Of a stretch of 64,000 nt of DNA, positions 9,585 through 19,140 are shown piece by piece. Where the stretch lies: assembly GCF_018881965.1 (NCBI RefSeq), contig NZ_JACVPI010000001.1, positions 750,018 to 814,017 of the forward strand, given 5' to 3'. The notes beneath the pieces were generated by a model, which worked only from the letters and a program-made list of their open reading frames with translations, was not told the DNA's origin and did no database searches. The stretch's first letter is position 1; each line of letters opens with the position of its first letter. The DNA is from Polynucleobacter sp. JS-Polo-80-F4 (GTDB lineage: Bacteria > Pseudomonadota > Gammaproteobacteria > Burkholderiales > Burkholderiaceae). Made by a program: the position numbers and the translations under genes.

Positions 9585-10253
9585 TTAAATTCCGTATTTA
9601 TCACGGTAGGTTTTAACGGCAGGCAAATAATTGGTGAGTTGAGTATCACTTGACGCCGTCAAGAATGACATTAAGCCAGTTAAGTTCGCGATCGCAATTA
9701 CTGGCAAACCAAATTCTTGTTCTACAGCCTGCACTGCAGACTGATCTCCAATGTCAACGGCGTTCCCCGACCGCTCCATACGATCCAAAGCAATAAGGAC
9801 GGCGGACGGCTCTGCACCAGCCCCACGAATCAGATCAACTGATTCTCTTACTGAAGTCCCCGCAGAAATTACATCATCAATAATGACTACCCTGCCTTTG
9901 ACAGGTGCGCCCACTAGCATCCCACCCTCACCGTGGTCTTTTGCTTCTTTCCGGTTGTAGGCATAAGGCACATTAATACCGCTGTCTGCCAAAGCAATTG
10001 CTGTGGCAGCCGCTAAAGTGATGCCTTTATAAGCTGGGCCATAGAGCATGTCGAACTGAACGCCCGACTCTTGCAAAGCTTTGGCATAGTAACGACCCAA
10101 TGCGCTCAAACGTGCGCCATCATTAAATTCGCCAGCATTAAAGAAATAAGGCGAGAGTCTTCCCGCTTTAGTTTTAAACTCCCCGAAGGACAAAACCTTT
10201 GCCTCTAAGGCAAAACGAATAAAGTTATCTTGATTTGAATTATTTGAGCTCAT
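9585..10253 (-). CDS. pyrE: Orotate phosphoribosyltransferase
   Basis: 222 aa. It joins orotate to PRPP to make OMP in pyrimidine synthesis. The PRPP-binding loop VVIIDDVISAGTS is seen near residue 125, with the flexible catalytic loop YNRKEAKDHGEGG before it. The length is that of bacterial PyrE. It is convergent with dapF and divergent from the exonuclease gene, with only 8 bp between start codons, so the two promoters must overlap the coding ends. Identification is firm. Confidence 0.96.
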   Translation of the reverse strand: MSSNNSNQDNFIRFALEAKVLSFGEFKTKAGRLSPYFFNAGEFNDGARLSALGRYYAKALQESGVQFDMLYGPAYKGITLAAATAIALADSGINVPYAYNRKEAKDHGEGGMLVGAPVKGRVVIIDDVISAGTSVRESVDLIRGAGAEPSAVLIALDRMERSGNAVDIGDQSAVQAVEQEFGLPVIAIANLTGLMSFLTASSDTQLTNYLPAVKTYRDKYGI

Positions 10254-10261
10254 AGGCCTAT

Positions 10262-11044
10262 ATGTTACGCATCATTTCCGCGAACCTCAACGGTATCCGT
10301 TCTGCAGTCAAAAAAGGCTTTCTGCCATGGGCTGTTAAGCAAAAGGCTGACTTCATTTGCATGCAAGAGCTCAAAGCTCAACGCGATGATCTGGAGGACG
10401 CCATCCTCAATCCTGATGGCATGCATGGCTTTTTCCATCATGCTGAAAAAAAGGGCTATAGCGGTTGTGGAATTTATACCCCCCATAAGCCAGATGAGGT
10501 CTTGTACGGCTATGGCAATGAAGAGTTTGATGCAGAGGGGCGCTATGTAGAGGCGCGCTTTAAAGGAATTTCTGTGATCTCGGTCTATATGCCCTCAGGC
10601 TCCAGCTCTCCTGAGCGACAAGAGGCTAAATACCGCTATCTCGATAGCTTCCTGCCACATCTCGTTTCTCTCAAAAAATCTGGTCGTGAAATCGTTCTAT
10701 GCGGCGACGTCAATATTGCCCATCAAGAAATTGATTTGAAGAACTGGAAGGGCAATCTGAAAAATTCTGGCTTCTTACCTGAAGAGCGCGCATGGCTGAC
10801 GAACCTCTTTAGCAAGGTAGGTTACGTGGATGTCTATCGACAACTCGAACCAGAGGCAACTGAAACTTGCTACACCTGGTGGAGCAATCGAGGGCAGGCC
10901 TATGCAAAGAATGTTGGATGGCGTATTGACTATCACATCACCACTCCTGGCATTGCTGGTACTGCTCAGAAAACCGCCGTATACAAAGATGAAAAATTTT
11001 CAGATCACGCACCACTTACCGTGGATTACGACTGGAAGATTTAA
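10262..11044 (+). CDS. xth: Exodeoxyribonuclease III (AP endonuclease)
   Basis: 260 aa. It cuts DNA 5' to abasic sites and removes 3'-blocking groups in base-excision repair. All EEP-fold motifs are present: NLNGIRSAV, MQELKAQ (metal-binding Glu), YMPSGSSSPERQEAKYRYLD, CGDVNIAHQEIDLKNWK (catalytic Asp/Asn) and the final SDHAPLTVDYDW (Asp-His pair). The start ATG 10262 is 8 bp from the divergent pyrE start. It is convergent with the AmpG-like transporter. Whether it is an ExoA- or XthA-like subtype I cannot decide. Confidence 0.95.
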   Translation: MLRIISANLNGIRSAVKKGFLPWAVKQKADFICMQELKAQRDDLEDAILNPDGMHGFFHHAEKKGYSGCGIYTPHKPDEVLYGYGNEEFDAEGRYVEARFKGISVISVYMPSGSSSPERQEAKYRYLDSFLPHLVSLKKSGREIVLCGDVNIAHQEIDLKNWKGNLKNSGFLPEERAWLTNLFSKVGYVDVYRQLEPEATETCYTWWSNRGQAYAKNVGWRIDYHITTPGIAGTAQKTAVYKDEKFSDHAPLTVDYDWKI

Positions 11045-11072
11045 CAGGTCACTGGGGCCATTTACTTCGGCT

Positions 11073-12380
11073 TTACTCGCCTTCTTTTTTGATCTGAACA
11101 ATTTTGAAATGAATCGTTGCCCAAATAAGAAGTAGAACCGGGGCACCAATGATCGCAGTGCCATAGAAGAATGCTTGGTATCCGAAGTTGTCGACAAATA
11201 CTCCCGAGAAGCCCGCCAACCACTTGGGTAGGAGCAACATCATGGAACTAAACAAAGCGTACTGTGTTGCTGAGTAGCGGATATTGGTTAATGAGGATAA
11301 GAAAGCGATAAAGGCTGCACTGGCAATTCCCGAACTTAAGTTGTCTGCAGATATCACCCAAATCAAACCATGCAAGTCATGTCCTTGGGTGGCCAACCAA
11401 GCAAACAACAAATTACTTACTGCTGAGAGGACCGCGCCCACAAATAGAATTCGTAAGACACCAAAGCGCAGTGTGAGCACACCACCAACAAAGGCGCCTA
11501 CCAAAGTCATCACCACGCCGAATACTTTACTCACTGCAGCCACTTCATCCTTGGTGTAGCCCATGTCGACATAAAACGGGTTGGCCATGATACCCATCAC
11601 GACATCGCTAATACGATAGACGGCAATTAAAGACAAGATCAATACGGCGTGCCAGCGATAGCGCGTAATAAATTCAGCAAAAGGCTCAACTAGGGTTTGA
11701 TAAAGCCATGCCTTGGCTGTACGTACTTTAGCTAATTCATATCTTGCCGGCTCTTTACTCAAGAGGGTAGTAATCACACCTACGCCAATAGAAGCTGCCA
11801 TACAGAGGTAGGCAAATTGCCATGCCCCAGCATCGTAGCCACTGCCCGTTTCAGCACGAGCAGCAAGCCAAAGAACGCCAGCACCAGCCCATATCAATGC
11901 CAATCGATAGCCCGTTTGATAAGTAGCCGCCAAGGCTGCTTGATGATCGCTATTGGCCGACTCAATACGAAATGCATCTAAAGCGATATCTTGAGTCGCA
12001 GATCCAAAAGCAACCAATAATGCACACCAAACAATAGAGTTGAGTGCAAGCCTAGGATCTAAAGTCGACATGCCAACAAGCCCCAAAATGATGAGCGCTT
12101 GAGCAAAGAGTAGCCAGCTGCGGCGGCGGCCAAACAACTTGGTTAGAAGCGGAATCTGTAATCGATCTACCAGTGGTGCCCAAACCCACTTAAAGGCGTA
12201 GATCAAACCCACCCAAGTCAAGTAACCAATGGTGCTGCGATCAATGCCAGCCTCACGCAACCAAAAACTGAGAGTGCCAAGAATAAGCAATAAAGGAAGG
12301 CCTGCTGAGAAACCCAAGAACAGCATGCGTAAGCAGGGCCATTCGAGATAAACCCGAAAGTCTTGAAGCCAGGACTTCAC
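11073..12380 (-). CDS. AmpG-like major facilitator transporter
   Basis: About 435 aa with 12 or more hydrophobic segments. AmpG family permeases import anhydro-muropeptides released by lytic transglycosylases for cell-wall recycling; other family members move other solutes. The N-terminal GFSAGLPLLLILGTLSFWLREAG and the following WAPLVDRL are typical of AmpG. I start at GTG 12380 (MKSWLQDF), 16 bp after the metW stop; the open frame extends to a TTG at 12434, overlapping metW, and is less likely. Both genes point the same way, so co-transcription with metW is likely. Confidence 0.85.
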   Translation of the reverse strand: MKSWLQDFRVYLEWPCLRMLFLGFSAGLPLLLILGTLSFWLREAGIDRSTIGYLTWVGLIYAFKWVWAPLVDRLQIPLLTKLFGRRRSWLLFAQALIILGLVGMSTLDPRLALNSIVWCALLVAFGSATQDIALDAFRIESANSDHQAALAATYQTGYRLALIWAGAGVLWLAARAETGSGYDAGAWQFAYLCMAASIGVGVITTLLSKEPARYELAKVRTAKAWLYQTLVEPFAEFITRYRWHAVLILSLIAVYRISDVVMGIMANPFYVDMGYTKDEVAAVSKVFGVVMTLVGAFVGGVLTLRFGVLRILFVGAVLSAVSNLLFAWLATQGHDLHGLIWVISADNLSSGIASAAFIAFLSSLTNIRYSATQYALFSSMMLLLPKWLAGFSGVFVDNFGYQAFFYGTAIIGAPVLLLIWATIHFKIVQIKKEGE

Positions 12381-12396
12381 TACATTGAGTTGTTTG

Positions 12397-12990
12397 TTAG
12401 GCACGACGAATACGGAACAATGCAAGGCTGCCAAAGAGATTTGGCATCAAAGTGACTTGTCGCCCCTCATGCAAGATGCATTGATCGATTACCTTTAGGC
12501 CAAGGCTTGATGCCAACTTCTCAAAGTCGGCGACAGTAAGCACACGTACATTTGGTGTGTTGTACCACTGATAAGGCAAGCTTTTAGATACTGGCATGCG
12601 TCCAAGACCCACGGCCAAGCGATGCGACCAATGCCCAAAGTTTGGAAAAGAGATGACTGACTCCTTACCCACGCGAACCACTTCACGCAAAATCTTTTCA
12701 GTTTGGTGAATAGTTTGCAAAGTTTGTGACAAGACGACCGTATCAAAACTGCTATCTTCAAAGAGCGCTAGGCCGCCCTCTAAATCTTGCTGAATGACAT
12801 TCAAGCCTTTTTGCACGCAAGAGAGTACGCGAGAATCATCAATCTCAACGCCATAAGCGTGAACCGGTTTTAATTTCTGCAAGAACTCTAAGAAGCTGCC
12901 ATCGCCACAACCCAGATCTAACACCTGGGTATTTGGTGCAATCCAATTGGCTATGGAAGCAAAGTCAGCGCGCTTAGTGAAATTACTCAT
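12397..12990 (-). CDS. metW: Methionine biosynthesis protein MetW
   Basis: 197 aa, a class I SAM-dependent methyltransferase fold with [15 protein letters not shown] as the SAM-binding loop (about residue 25) and [12 protein letters not shown] further on. MetW is genetically tied to MetX and is needed for full acyl-homoserine formation in several proteobacteria. Its start overlaps the metX stop by 4 bp, the usual metXW arrangement. The call rests on both motif and neighbour. Confidence 0.95.
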   Translation of the reverse strand: MSNFTKRADFASIANWIAPNTQVLDLGCGDGSFLEFLQKLKPVHAYGVEIDDSRVLSCVQKGLNVIQQDLEGGLALFEDSSFDTVVLSQTLQTIHQTEKILREVVRVGKESVISFPNFGHWSHRLAVGLGRMPVSKSLPYQWYNTPNVRVLTVADFEKLASSLGLKVIDQCILHEGRQVTLMPNLFGSLALFRIRRA

Positions 12991-14126
12991 GCTTGAGCCT
13001 CACGCATTTGCTTAAAGTAAGCTCTAACGAGATTATGGTACCGCTCATCATCTAGCAAGAATGCATCGTGTCCATGCGGCGCATCGATCTCCGCATACGT
13101 CACCTGACTCTTATTGCTCAGCAAAGACTGCACAATCTCGCGACTGCGGTCAGGCGGGAAGCGCCAATCAGTTGAAAAACTCACAACCAAAAACTTGGCC
13201 TGCACTTCTGCCAGCGCACGATTTAGACTGCCATCGTAACGACGTGCAGGATCAAAATAATCCAGTGCGCGCGTAATCAGTAAATAGGTATTGGCATCAA
13301 AGTAGGTGGAAAATTTATCGCCTTGATGACGTAAGTAACTTTCAACCTCAAACTCGACATCAAAACTAAAGCGGTAGTCATTAGATTCACCGTTAGGGCG
13401 CTGTAATTCGCGGCCAAACTTTTCCGCCATGTCATCATCAGACAGATAGGTAATGTGACCAACCATACGGGCTAAACGTAAACCGCGTTTTGGAACAACA
13501 CCGTGCTCGTAGTAGTTGCCACCATGAAAATCAGGGTCAGACAAAATGGCGTTGCGGGCCACTTCATTAAAAGCAATATTTTGTGCGCTTAATCTTGGGG
13601 TAGATGCAACCACCACGCAATGATCTATACGCTTTGGAAATTGAATGGCCCAAGCCATAGCCTGCATTCCACCTAAGCTACCGCCCATAACCGCAGCAAA
13701 CTTCCGTATGCCTAATTTATCGGCCAAACGGGCTTGAGTGTTGACCCAATCCTCTACCGTGATAACAGGAAAGTCGGCACCATATGGCTTGCCAGTATCT
13801 GGGTTAATGCTCATCGGACCAGTCGAGCCAAAACAAGAGCCCAAGTTATTTACGCCAATAACAAAAAAGTGGTCGGTATCTACCGGCTTGCCTGGGCCAA
13901 TCATGTTGTCCCACCAACCGATGTCTTCTGGATTTTCTGGGCTTGGGCCTGCTACGTGATGAGATGCATTGAGGGCATGGCAAACAAGCACAGCATTGCT
14001 TTTATCAGCATTGAGCTTGCCGTAGGTTTCAATCACTAAATCGTAGCCAGACAACATAGCGCCACTCTGCAAAGGCAGGGGCTCGGCAAAATGGATGGTA
14101 TTTCTAGAGAGGTGTAGCTCGCTCAT
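12987..14126 (-). CDS. metX: Homoserine O-acyltransferase MetX
   Basis: 379 aa, alpha/beta-hydrolase fold. It acylates homoserine as the first committed step of methionine synthesis. The nucleophile elbow [12 protein letters not shown] (Ser about residue 150) and the C-terminal catalytic His in [10 protein letters not shown] are seen. MetX proteins paired with MetW in beta- and gammaproteobacteria often use succinyl-CoA rather than acetyl-CoA; I cannot settle the donor here. Its start overlaps the slmA stop by 4 bp and its stop overlaps the metW start, so slmA-metX-metW are translationally coupled. Confidence 0.95.
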   Translation of the reverse strand: MSELHLSRNTIHFAEPLPLQSGAMLSGYDLVIETYGKLNADKSNAVLVCHALNASHHVAGPSPENPEDIGWWDNMIGPGKPVDTDHFFVIGVNNLGSCFGSTGPMSINPDTGKPYGADFPVITVEDWVNTQARLADKLGIRKFAAVMGGSLGGMQAMAWAIQFPKRIDHCVVVASTPRLSAQNIAFNEVARNAILSDPDFHGGNYYEHGVVPKRGLRLARMVGHITYLSDDDMAEKFGRELQRPNGESNDYRFSFDVEFEVESYLRHQGDKFSTYFDANTYLLITRALDYFDPARRYDGSLNRALAEVQAKFLVVSFSTDWRFPPDRSREIVQSLLSNKSQVTYAEIDAPHGHDAFLLDDERYHNLVRAYFKQMREAQA

Positions 14127-14773
14127 TCTGACAAGAGCAGGCGCAAACTAACATCAGAGGCTTCAGTCGGCAATTTCTTAAAGCCGCTACGGGCAAAGCG
14201 ATGCCAACGGCCCAACACAAAACTCATCAACATAGCAGCGCGGATGCTGACCTCTTCTTGGCCCAACTGCCCCCAGTTACCGCCTTGGGTTTGGGCAATA
14301 CGCAGAGCTTGCTTCAGAGATGCTTCAACACGATCTAGTACTTGAGTAATGCGCTCTTGCAGACGATCATCTTCTTGCAACAAAGCATCGCCCAATAAAA
14401 CACGAGTCATACCAGGGTTCTTCTCGGCAAAGAATAAAAGCATTTGTAAAATGCCACGGGCTTGGGCTAGGCCAGACTCTTCCTTTTGATTAATCTGATT
14501 AATCAATCCAAAGACAGTTTGCTCAATAAAAGAAATAAGGCCCTCAAACATCTGCGCCTTACTAGCGAAATGGCGATATAGGGCTGCTTCTGAAACTTCA
14601 ATCTTGGCCGCTAACGCTGCTGTAGTAACACGCTCAGCCTTAGGATTTTGCAGCATCTCAGCAAGCACTTGCAGAATCTGCAAACGTCGCTCACCTGGAC
14701 GTGGTCGCTTACGAGCCTTACCAGCGTCAGCGTTGCTGTCGTTGATGTCTGCTGGCTGTAAAGATTCGCGCAT
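14123..14773 (-). CDS. slmA: Nucleoid occlusion factor SlmA (TetR family)
   Basis: 216 aa. SlmA binds chromosomal sites and FtsZ and stops Z-ring assembly over the nucleoid. The TetR helix-turn-helix is [36 protein letters not shown] (about residues 49-84), very close to SlmA of E. coli, and the following [24 protein letters not shown] block is also SlmA-specific. An extra basic N-terminal tail ([10 protein letters not shown]) precedes it. The gene overlaps metX by 4 bp, an odd partner for a division regulator; argB lies 18 bp upstream. Confidence 0.92.
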   Translation of the reverse strand: MRESLQPADINDSNADAGKARKRPRPGERRLQILQVLAEMLQNPKAERVTTAALAAKIEVSEAALYRHFASKAQMFEGLISFIEQTVFGLINQINQKEESGLAQARGILQMLLFFAEKNPGMTRVLLGDALLQEDDRLQERITQVLDRVEASLKQALRIAQTQGGNWGQLGQEEVSIRAAMLMSFVLGRWHRFARSGFKKLPTEASDVSLRLLLSE

Positions 14774-14791
14774 GCTTATTTACTTACCCAC

Positions 14792-15694
14792 TTATCTAGA
14801 ACGGATCATCGTACCGAACGCTTGCTCGGTCAGAATTTCTAACAACAAAGAATGCTCAATGCGGCCATCAATAATGTGCACTGAATTCACACCGCTCTTA
14901 GCGGCATCTAATGCAGAAGAAATCTTAGGCAACATACCGCCAGAAATTGTCCCATCGGCAAAGAGCGCATCAATTTCTCGTGCAGTTAAATCTGTCAGCA
15001 ACTTTCCGTCCTTATCCATCACACCCGGAATATTCGTCATCATGACCAACTTCTCAGCATGCAGAATTTCAGCCATCTTGCCAGCCACCAAATCTGCATT
15101 GATGTTGTAGGCCTGACCTTCTGCACTAAAGCCAATAGGAGAAATCACCGGGATAAAGGCGTCGTCCTGCAATGCTTTAACGACTGCAGGGTTAATTGCT
15201 TCAATTTCACCAACAAATCCGATATCTATTTTCTTGCCCGGCTCTGTGTCGCTAGGAATCATCATTTTCTTGGCGTGAATCAGCCCGCCGTCTTTGCCAG
15301 TCAAGCCAACAGCTTGACCACCAAAGTGGTTAATCAACATCACAATATCTTGCTGGACTTCGCCACCCAGAACCCACTCCACTACTTCCATGGTTTCTTC
15401 GTCGGTTACGCGCATACCCTGAATAAAGGTACCAGTTTTGCCGATTTTCTTGAGGGCTTCATCAATCTGTGGACCGCCACCGTGAACCACTACTGGGTTC
15501 ATGCCAACCAACTTCAACAAAATGACATCACGTGCAAACGACTCTTTCAAGCGCTCCTCAACCATAGCATTTCCACCGTACTTAATCACGATCGTTTTGC
15601 CGTGATATGCGCGGATGTAAGGCAAAGCCTCAGCCAGAATCTCTGCCTTCAATAAAGGAGAGATATCACTAATAGTTGGTAAATGCTTAGTCAT
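14792..15694 (-). CDS. argB: Acetylglutamate kinase
   Basis: 300 aa. It phosphorylates N-acetylglutamate in arginine synthesis. The amino-acid kinase motifs [20 protein letters not shown] and GLTGKDGG are present, and [14 protein letters not shown] and [16 protein letters not shown] close the ATP site. Length is normal. It sits between dksA (upstream, 13 bp) and slmA (18 bp downstream) on the same strand, so it is part of a mixed operon. Identification is firm. Confidence 0.97.
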   Translation of the reverse strand: MTKHLPTISDISPLLKAEILAEALPYIRAYHGKTIVIKYGGNAMVEERLKESFARDVILLKLVGMNPVVVHGGGPQIDEALKKIGKTGTFIQGMRVTDEETMEVVEWVLGGEVQQDIVMLINHFGGQAVGLTGKDGGLIHAKKMMIPSDTEPGKKIDIGFVGEIEAINPAVVKALQDDAFIPVISPIGFSAEGQAYNINADLVAGKMAEILHAEKLVMMTNIPGVMDKDGKLLTDLTAREIDALFADGTISGGMLPKISSALDAAKSGVNSVHIIDGRIEHSLLLEILTEQAFGTMIRSR

Positions 15695-15707
15695 TGCTAC
15701 TTAAAAT

Positions 15708-16196
15708 TTATTCGCCAAATAATTTTTGACGGAGTTCACGACGCTCTTGAGCCTCAAGAGATAAATTGGCTGTAGGCCTTGCAATTAAACGGTTCAAGCC
15801 AATTGGCTCGCCAGTTTCTTCGCACCAACCGTAATCACCAGATTCGATGCGAGCCAATGCTTGCTCTACTTTTTTAAGCAACTTGCGCTCACGATCACGA
15901 GTACGCAATTCCAATGCATGCTCTTCTTCAATCGTTGCACGATCAGCAGGATCAGGCACCAAAATATTTTCACGTAAATGTTCTGTAGTCTCAGAAGCAT
16001 TTTTCAGAATGTCGTTTTTGAGAGTGAGTAATTTTTGACGGAAAAAATCTAACTGGGCAGCATTCATGTAGTCCTTATCGGACATCTTGAGCAATTCTGC
16101 TTCAGTGAGTGGAGCGCCTTTTGCAACTTTAGTGCTCGCAGCTTTGCTACTCGCTTTTGCAGTAGTCGCTGGCTTTGTTGCTGTTTTTACCGTCAT
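15708..16196 (-). CDS. dksA: RNA polymerase-binding factor DksA, zinc-cysteine-poor
   Basis: 162 aa. DksA binds the RNA polymerase secondary channel and, with ppGpp, adjusts rRNA and amino-acid promoters. The coiled coil is followed by DYGWCEETGEPIGLNRLIARPTANLS and LEAQERRELR, which aligns with the E. coli zinc finger, but three of the four zinc cysteines are replaced (T, S and A), so metal binding is probably lost. This form seems usual in Burkholderiales. A low-complexity Ala/Lys/Thr N-terminal tail (about 35 residues) is extra. The neighbour upstream is a CobW metal-related GTPase. Confidence 0.93.
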   Translation of the reverse strand: MTVKTATKPATTAKASSKAASTKVAKGAPLTEAELLKMSDKDYMNAAQLDFFRQKLLTLKNDILKNASETTEHLRENILVPDPADRATIEEEHALELRTRDRERKLLKKVEQALARIESGDYGWCEETGEPIGLNRLIARPTANLSLEAQERRELRQKLFGE

Positions 16197-16299
16197 TTCA
16201 TTCTTCCTAGGTTTGAAGCATTATTGCCTCATTCTGCCAAACTTTTACAGCCCTTGAACCAATATTTTTCAATATCCATAATATTGACCGTGGCGGCGG

Positions 16300-16305
16300 A
16301 TTGTA
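16300..16305 (-). promoter_or_regulatory. Candidate -10 box for dksA
   Basis: The minus strand reads GGGTACAATCCGCCGCC. TACAAT is a 5-of-6 match to the -10 consensus, followed by a GC-rich discriminator of the kind seen at stringently controlled promoters. It would give a leader of roughly 95 nt before dksA. No good -35 box is visible at 17 bp, so this is tentative. Confidence 0.35.
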
Positions 16306-16316
16306 CCCGAATCTAG

Positions 16317-17387
16317 CTAGGCCAAACATCCCTCAAGCCCAGCCAATAGGGTGTCCTTAGGCAAATCGATGCCTATGAAGACCATTCGGGTTTGCTTGTG
16401 CTCTGTACCCCACGGACCGGCTAAATCGCTGCCCATCATCTGATGAACGCCCTGGAACACTACTTTTCGGCTACTTCCCTTCACATAGAGCACGCCTTTA
16501 TAGCGCAACATCTTCTCCCCAAAGACCTCTAGAATGCCCCCAAGAAAGTCTTCCAGTTTTTTGTGGTTAAAGGGTTTATCACTACGAAAAACAAAGGATT
16601 GAATGCGGTCTGTGTGACCTGCGTGGCCATGGTGATGGTGTTCGTGATCATGACTGTGATCGTGTCCGCAGGTACTGTGATCATGATCGTGGCTATGGTC
16701 ATGGCCGCAATCCGCATGATCGTGGTCATCCTGCTCTAAGAAATGTGGGTCAATATCGAGCTTCGCATTTAAGTTGAAACCCTTGAGGTCCAAAACAGCG
16801 CTCAAAGGCACAACGCCCTTGGAGATCCCCGCAATAGGCGCCCTCGGATTCATATGCATCAGGCGATTGCGCAAAGCATCTACTTCAGCTGGGGTCACCA
16901 AATCAGTCTTAGTAATAAAAATTTGATCCGCAAAACCAACCTGGCGTTGAGCCTCTTCATGCTCATTAAGCTGCTGCTGACCGTGCTTGGCATCTACCAA
17001 GGTCACCACCGCATCTAAAACATAATGGTCTGCCACATCATCATCCATGAAGAATGTTTGGGCAACCGGACCAGGATTGGCTACACCGGTGGTTTCAATA
17101 ACGACGCGATCAAAGCTAATCTTTTTATCTTTACGCTGCTCCCAGAGCTCATTCAAAGCATCTACAAGGTCGCCGCGAATGGTGCAGCAAATGCAGCCAT
17201 TACTCATTTGCACAATATTCTCTTGGTTGTCTTGCACCAAGATGTCGTTATCAATATTTTCTTCGCCGAATTCATTCTCGATCACAGCAATTTTTTTACC
17301 GTGTTCTTCAGTCAGAATATGTTTTAGCAAAGTGGTTTTGCCGCTTCCTAAGAAGCCCGTCAAAATCGTTACCGGAATTAATGCCAT
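16317..17387 (-). CDS. CobW/COG0523 family GTPase with His-rich metal-binding region
   Basis: 356 aa from ATG 17387 ([21 protein letters not shown]), which has GGAAC upstream. G3E-family GTPases of this type act as metal chaperones or insertases, often for zinc. Seen are the P-loop GFLGSGKTT, the metal motif GCICCT, the switch region ETTGVANPG, the TKTD guanine-specificity motif, and a long run of His/Asp (about residues 225-265) that would bind metal. The C-terminal CobW domain follows. It lies upstream of a DksA lacking its zinc site. Metal identity is inferred only. Confidence 0.9.
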   Translation of the reverse strand: MALIPVTILTGFLGSGKTTLLKHILTEEHGKKIAVIENEFGEENIDNDILVQDNQENIVQMSNGCICCTIRGDLVDALNELWEQRKDKKISFDRVVIETTGVANPGPVAQTFFMDDDVADHYVLDAVVTLVDAKHGQQQLNEHEEAQRQVGFADQIFITKTDLVTPAEVDALRNRLMHMNPRAPIAGISKGVVPLSAVLDLKGFNLNAKLDIDPHFLEQDDHDHADCGHDHSHDHDHSTCGHDHSHDHEHHHHGHAGHTDRIQSFVFRSDKPFNHKKLEDFLGGILEVFGEKMLRYKGVLYVKGSSRKVVFQGVHQMMGSDLAGPWGTEHKQTRMVFIGIDLPKDTLLAGLEGCLA

Positions 17388-17456
17388 GGATGTTCCAATC
17401 AAAATCTAAAAGCCAAAGTTTCCCAAAGCGGGAAACCTTCTATCTTACCGAGTTCC

Positions 17457-18458
17457 TCAGCCTTTGCCAGCCTTTGCGCGTGGATGCGCTTTATCGTATG
17501 CCTGAGCTAGGTGCTGAAAATCTAGGGATGTATAAATCTGGGTGCTGGCGATACTGGCATGACCCAACATCTCCTGGACGGCACGTAAATCCTGGGAGGA
17601 TTGCAAAACATGGCTCGCAAAGCTGTGGCGCATCATATGAGGGTGCACATGGGTAGGTAGACCAGCACGCATAGCCAAAGTACGCAGTCTTGCTTGCACA
17701 GTGCGCGGTGACAAACGCTTGCCGGTTGCAGATAAAAACAAGGCGATGGATTCTTCTGAGTAATCTCCAGCATCCCGCATCTCTCGCCATGCAGCCAGTG
17801 ATTTCATTGCTGGCACACCCACCGGCACTGAGCGTCGCTTGCCGCCCTTACCCAAAACCGTTACTTCAGCAGAATCCCAATCCAACCATCCAGCAGACTC
17901 ATGCTGGCGATCTTTGCTTTGCATCACATCGATCCCCAAAAGCTCTGAAAGACGTAAACCCGAGGAGTAGAGCAAATCAATAATCGCAGCATCCCGGATT
18001 GATTCCAAATCTTTCTTTTCTTCAGCCTCTTTGACCGCCTGATTTACCAAGGAAAGTGCCTGCTCAACGGATAAGGCTTTAGGCAAAGACTTCAAACGCT
18101 TTGGCGCCTTAACGTCATCGACTGGGTTGGCCACTAAGTTGCTAGTTACCTTGCCAGCGCGTGCATCGCGTCTTGCATCTTTTTCGGTAAGCCAGTCGTA
18201 CCAACCGCGCCATGCAGAGAGCGCCCTTGCAATACTTCTGGAGGATTGCCCCTTGGAATGCAAACGCCCGGCCCAACGACGTACATGGCCATTGCTAACT
18301 TTTAGCAGCTCAATTGAATCTTCGAGGGCAAAATTTTGGAGGTCACTCAAATCCATACCGTACGCTTTGAGCGTATGCGGCGAGAGTTGACGCAGTACAT
18401 GCAGCTCATGCAAATACTCTTGCATGAGCGGATCGAGATCAGTCGACTTTAATTTCAT
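17457..18458 (-). CDS. xerC: Tyrosine recombinase XerC
   Basis: 333 aa. With XerD it resolves chromosome dimers at dif. The N-terminal SAM-like domain is followed by the catalytic domain with all six residues: Arg in SSGLRLSELLG, Lys in VLGKGGKRRSVPV, HxxR in HPHMMRHSFASH, His in LGHASIAS, and Tyr in STQIYTSLDF. It overlaps the upstream DUF484 gene by 20 bp, an association also known in gammaproteobacteria. I regard it as the housekeeping enzyme, not the integrase of the tRNA-Phe cassettes. Confidence 0.94.
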   Translation of the reverse strand: MKLKSTDLDPLMQEYLHELHVLRQLSPHTLKAYGMDLSDLQNFALEDSIELLKVSNGHVRRWAGRLHSKGQSSRSIARALSAWRGWYDWLTEKDARRDARAGKVTSNLVANPVDDVKAPKRLKSLPKALSVEQALSLVNQAVKEAEEKKDLESIRDAAIIDLLYSSGLRLSELLGIDVMQSKDRQHESAGWLDWDSAEVTVLGKGGKRRSVPVGVPAMKSLAAWREMRDAGDYSEESIALFLSATGKRLSPRTVQARLRTLAMRAGLPTHVHPHMMRHSFASHVLQSSQDLRAVQEMLGHASIASTQIYTSLDFQHLAQAYDKAHPRAKAGKG

Positions 18459-19113
18459 AAGCCTGGATACGATCCAAAGCTGCAGCGGTTAATTCAGCAA
18501 TTTGACGCAAGTAGAAGGCGCCCATATCGGCTGTAAAGCGAGACTCATCCTTACTTGCAAGCAACAACACTGCTGGCGATTGATTGGCGCCAATGCTCTT
18601 ACCTAAAGGCAGGCCAATTGCCACCATACTTTGCCATTCAGAATCAATGGTTGTTTGACTTGCTAATAGATCCACGCTAGCAGCTGCCAACTCTTTGGCT
18701 GAGCCACATAAAGGCGTATCCACCCAAGGGCCAAACGCAGAATTAGGCGATAACAATTGCGCAGACTCCACCTCAAATACTTCAGCCAAGCCAGCTGTGA
18801 TTGCGGCTTCTACGTCAGCTTTATTGTTGGCCTTCATTAAACGCAGCAACCAAGCGACCAAACTTTGTTGGGTTTTATCGTTACGGCTACCAAAGTGCAG
18901 CATCTCACTTAAGCGACGATTGAGCTCTTGATTTTGTGTTCGCAATACCGTCATCTGACGTTCTTGCAAAGAAATCGCGCGATCCTCATGTGGGTGCTTA
19001 ATCCGAATCTCATTAAAAAGATCGGCGTAGCGCTCAAAGAAGCCCGGGGTTGCACGTAACCACTCTGCAACTAATTCTTCTTGCTCGGCTTGCTTTGGAT
19101 CAATTGCGCTCAT
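18439..19113 (-). CDS. DUF484 family protein
   Basis: 224 aa, a GAF-like fold protein of unknown role. The N-terminal EEELVAEWLRATPGFFERYADLFNEIRIKHPHEDRAISLQERQ is split here as the family signature WLRATPGFFERYADL followed by HPHEDRAISLQERQ; a short coiled coil and a GAF-like domain follow. DUF484 genes are commonly next to xerC, as here (20-bp overlap), which suggests a part in chromosome segregation or recombinase control. No membrane segment or signal peptide. Confidence 0.9.
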   Translation of the reverse strand: MSAIDPKQAEQEELVAEWLRATPGFFERYADLFNEIRIKHPHEDRAISLQERQMTVLRTQNQELNRRLSEMLHFGSRNDKTQQSLVAWLLRLMKANNKADVEAAITAGLAEVFEVESAQLLSPNSAFGPWVDTPLCGSAKELAAASVDLLASQTTIDSEWQSMVAIGLPLGKSIGANQSPAVLLLASKDESRFTADMGAFYLRQIAELTAAALDRIQAYEIKVD

Positions 19114-19140
19114 GTATCTCTTTCTAAATATGTTCTTTGA

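Noticed and set aside
12381..12434. N-terminal extension of the AmpG-like protein overlapping metW
   Set aside because: The extra 18 residues start on TTG, have no family match and lie inside the metW reading frame; GTG 12380 fits better.
16615..16735. Repeated GATCATGATC-like DNA inside the CobW gene as a repeat element
   Set aside because: It is explained by a His/Asp-rich coding stretch; repeats follow codons and no unit is exact or spaced like a CRISPR.
17457..18458. XerC as the integrase of the tRNA-Phe cassettes
   Set aside because: It sits in its usual core context (DUF484 overlap) and matches the housekeeping dif recombinase; nothing links it to tRNA-Phe.
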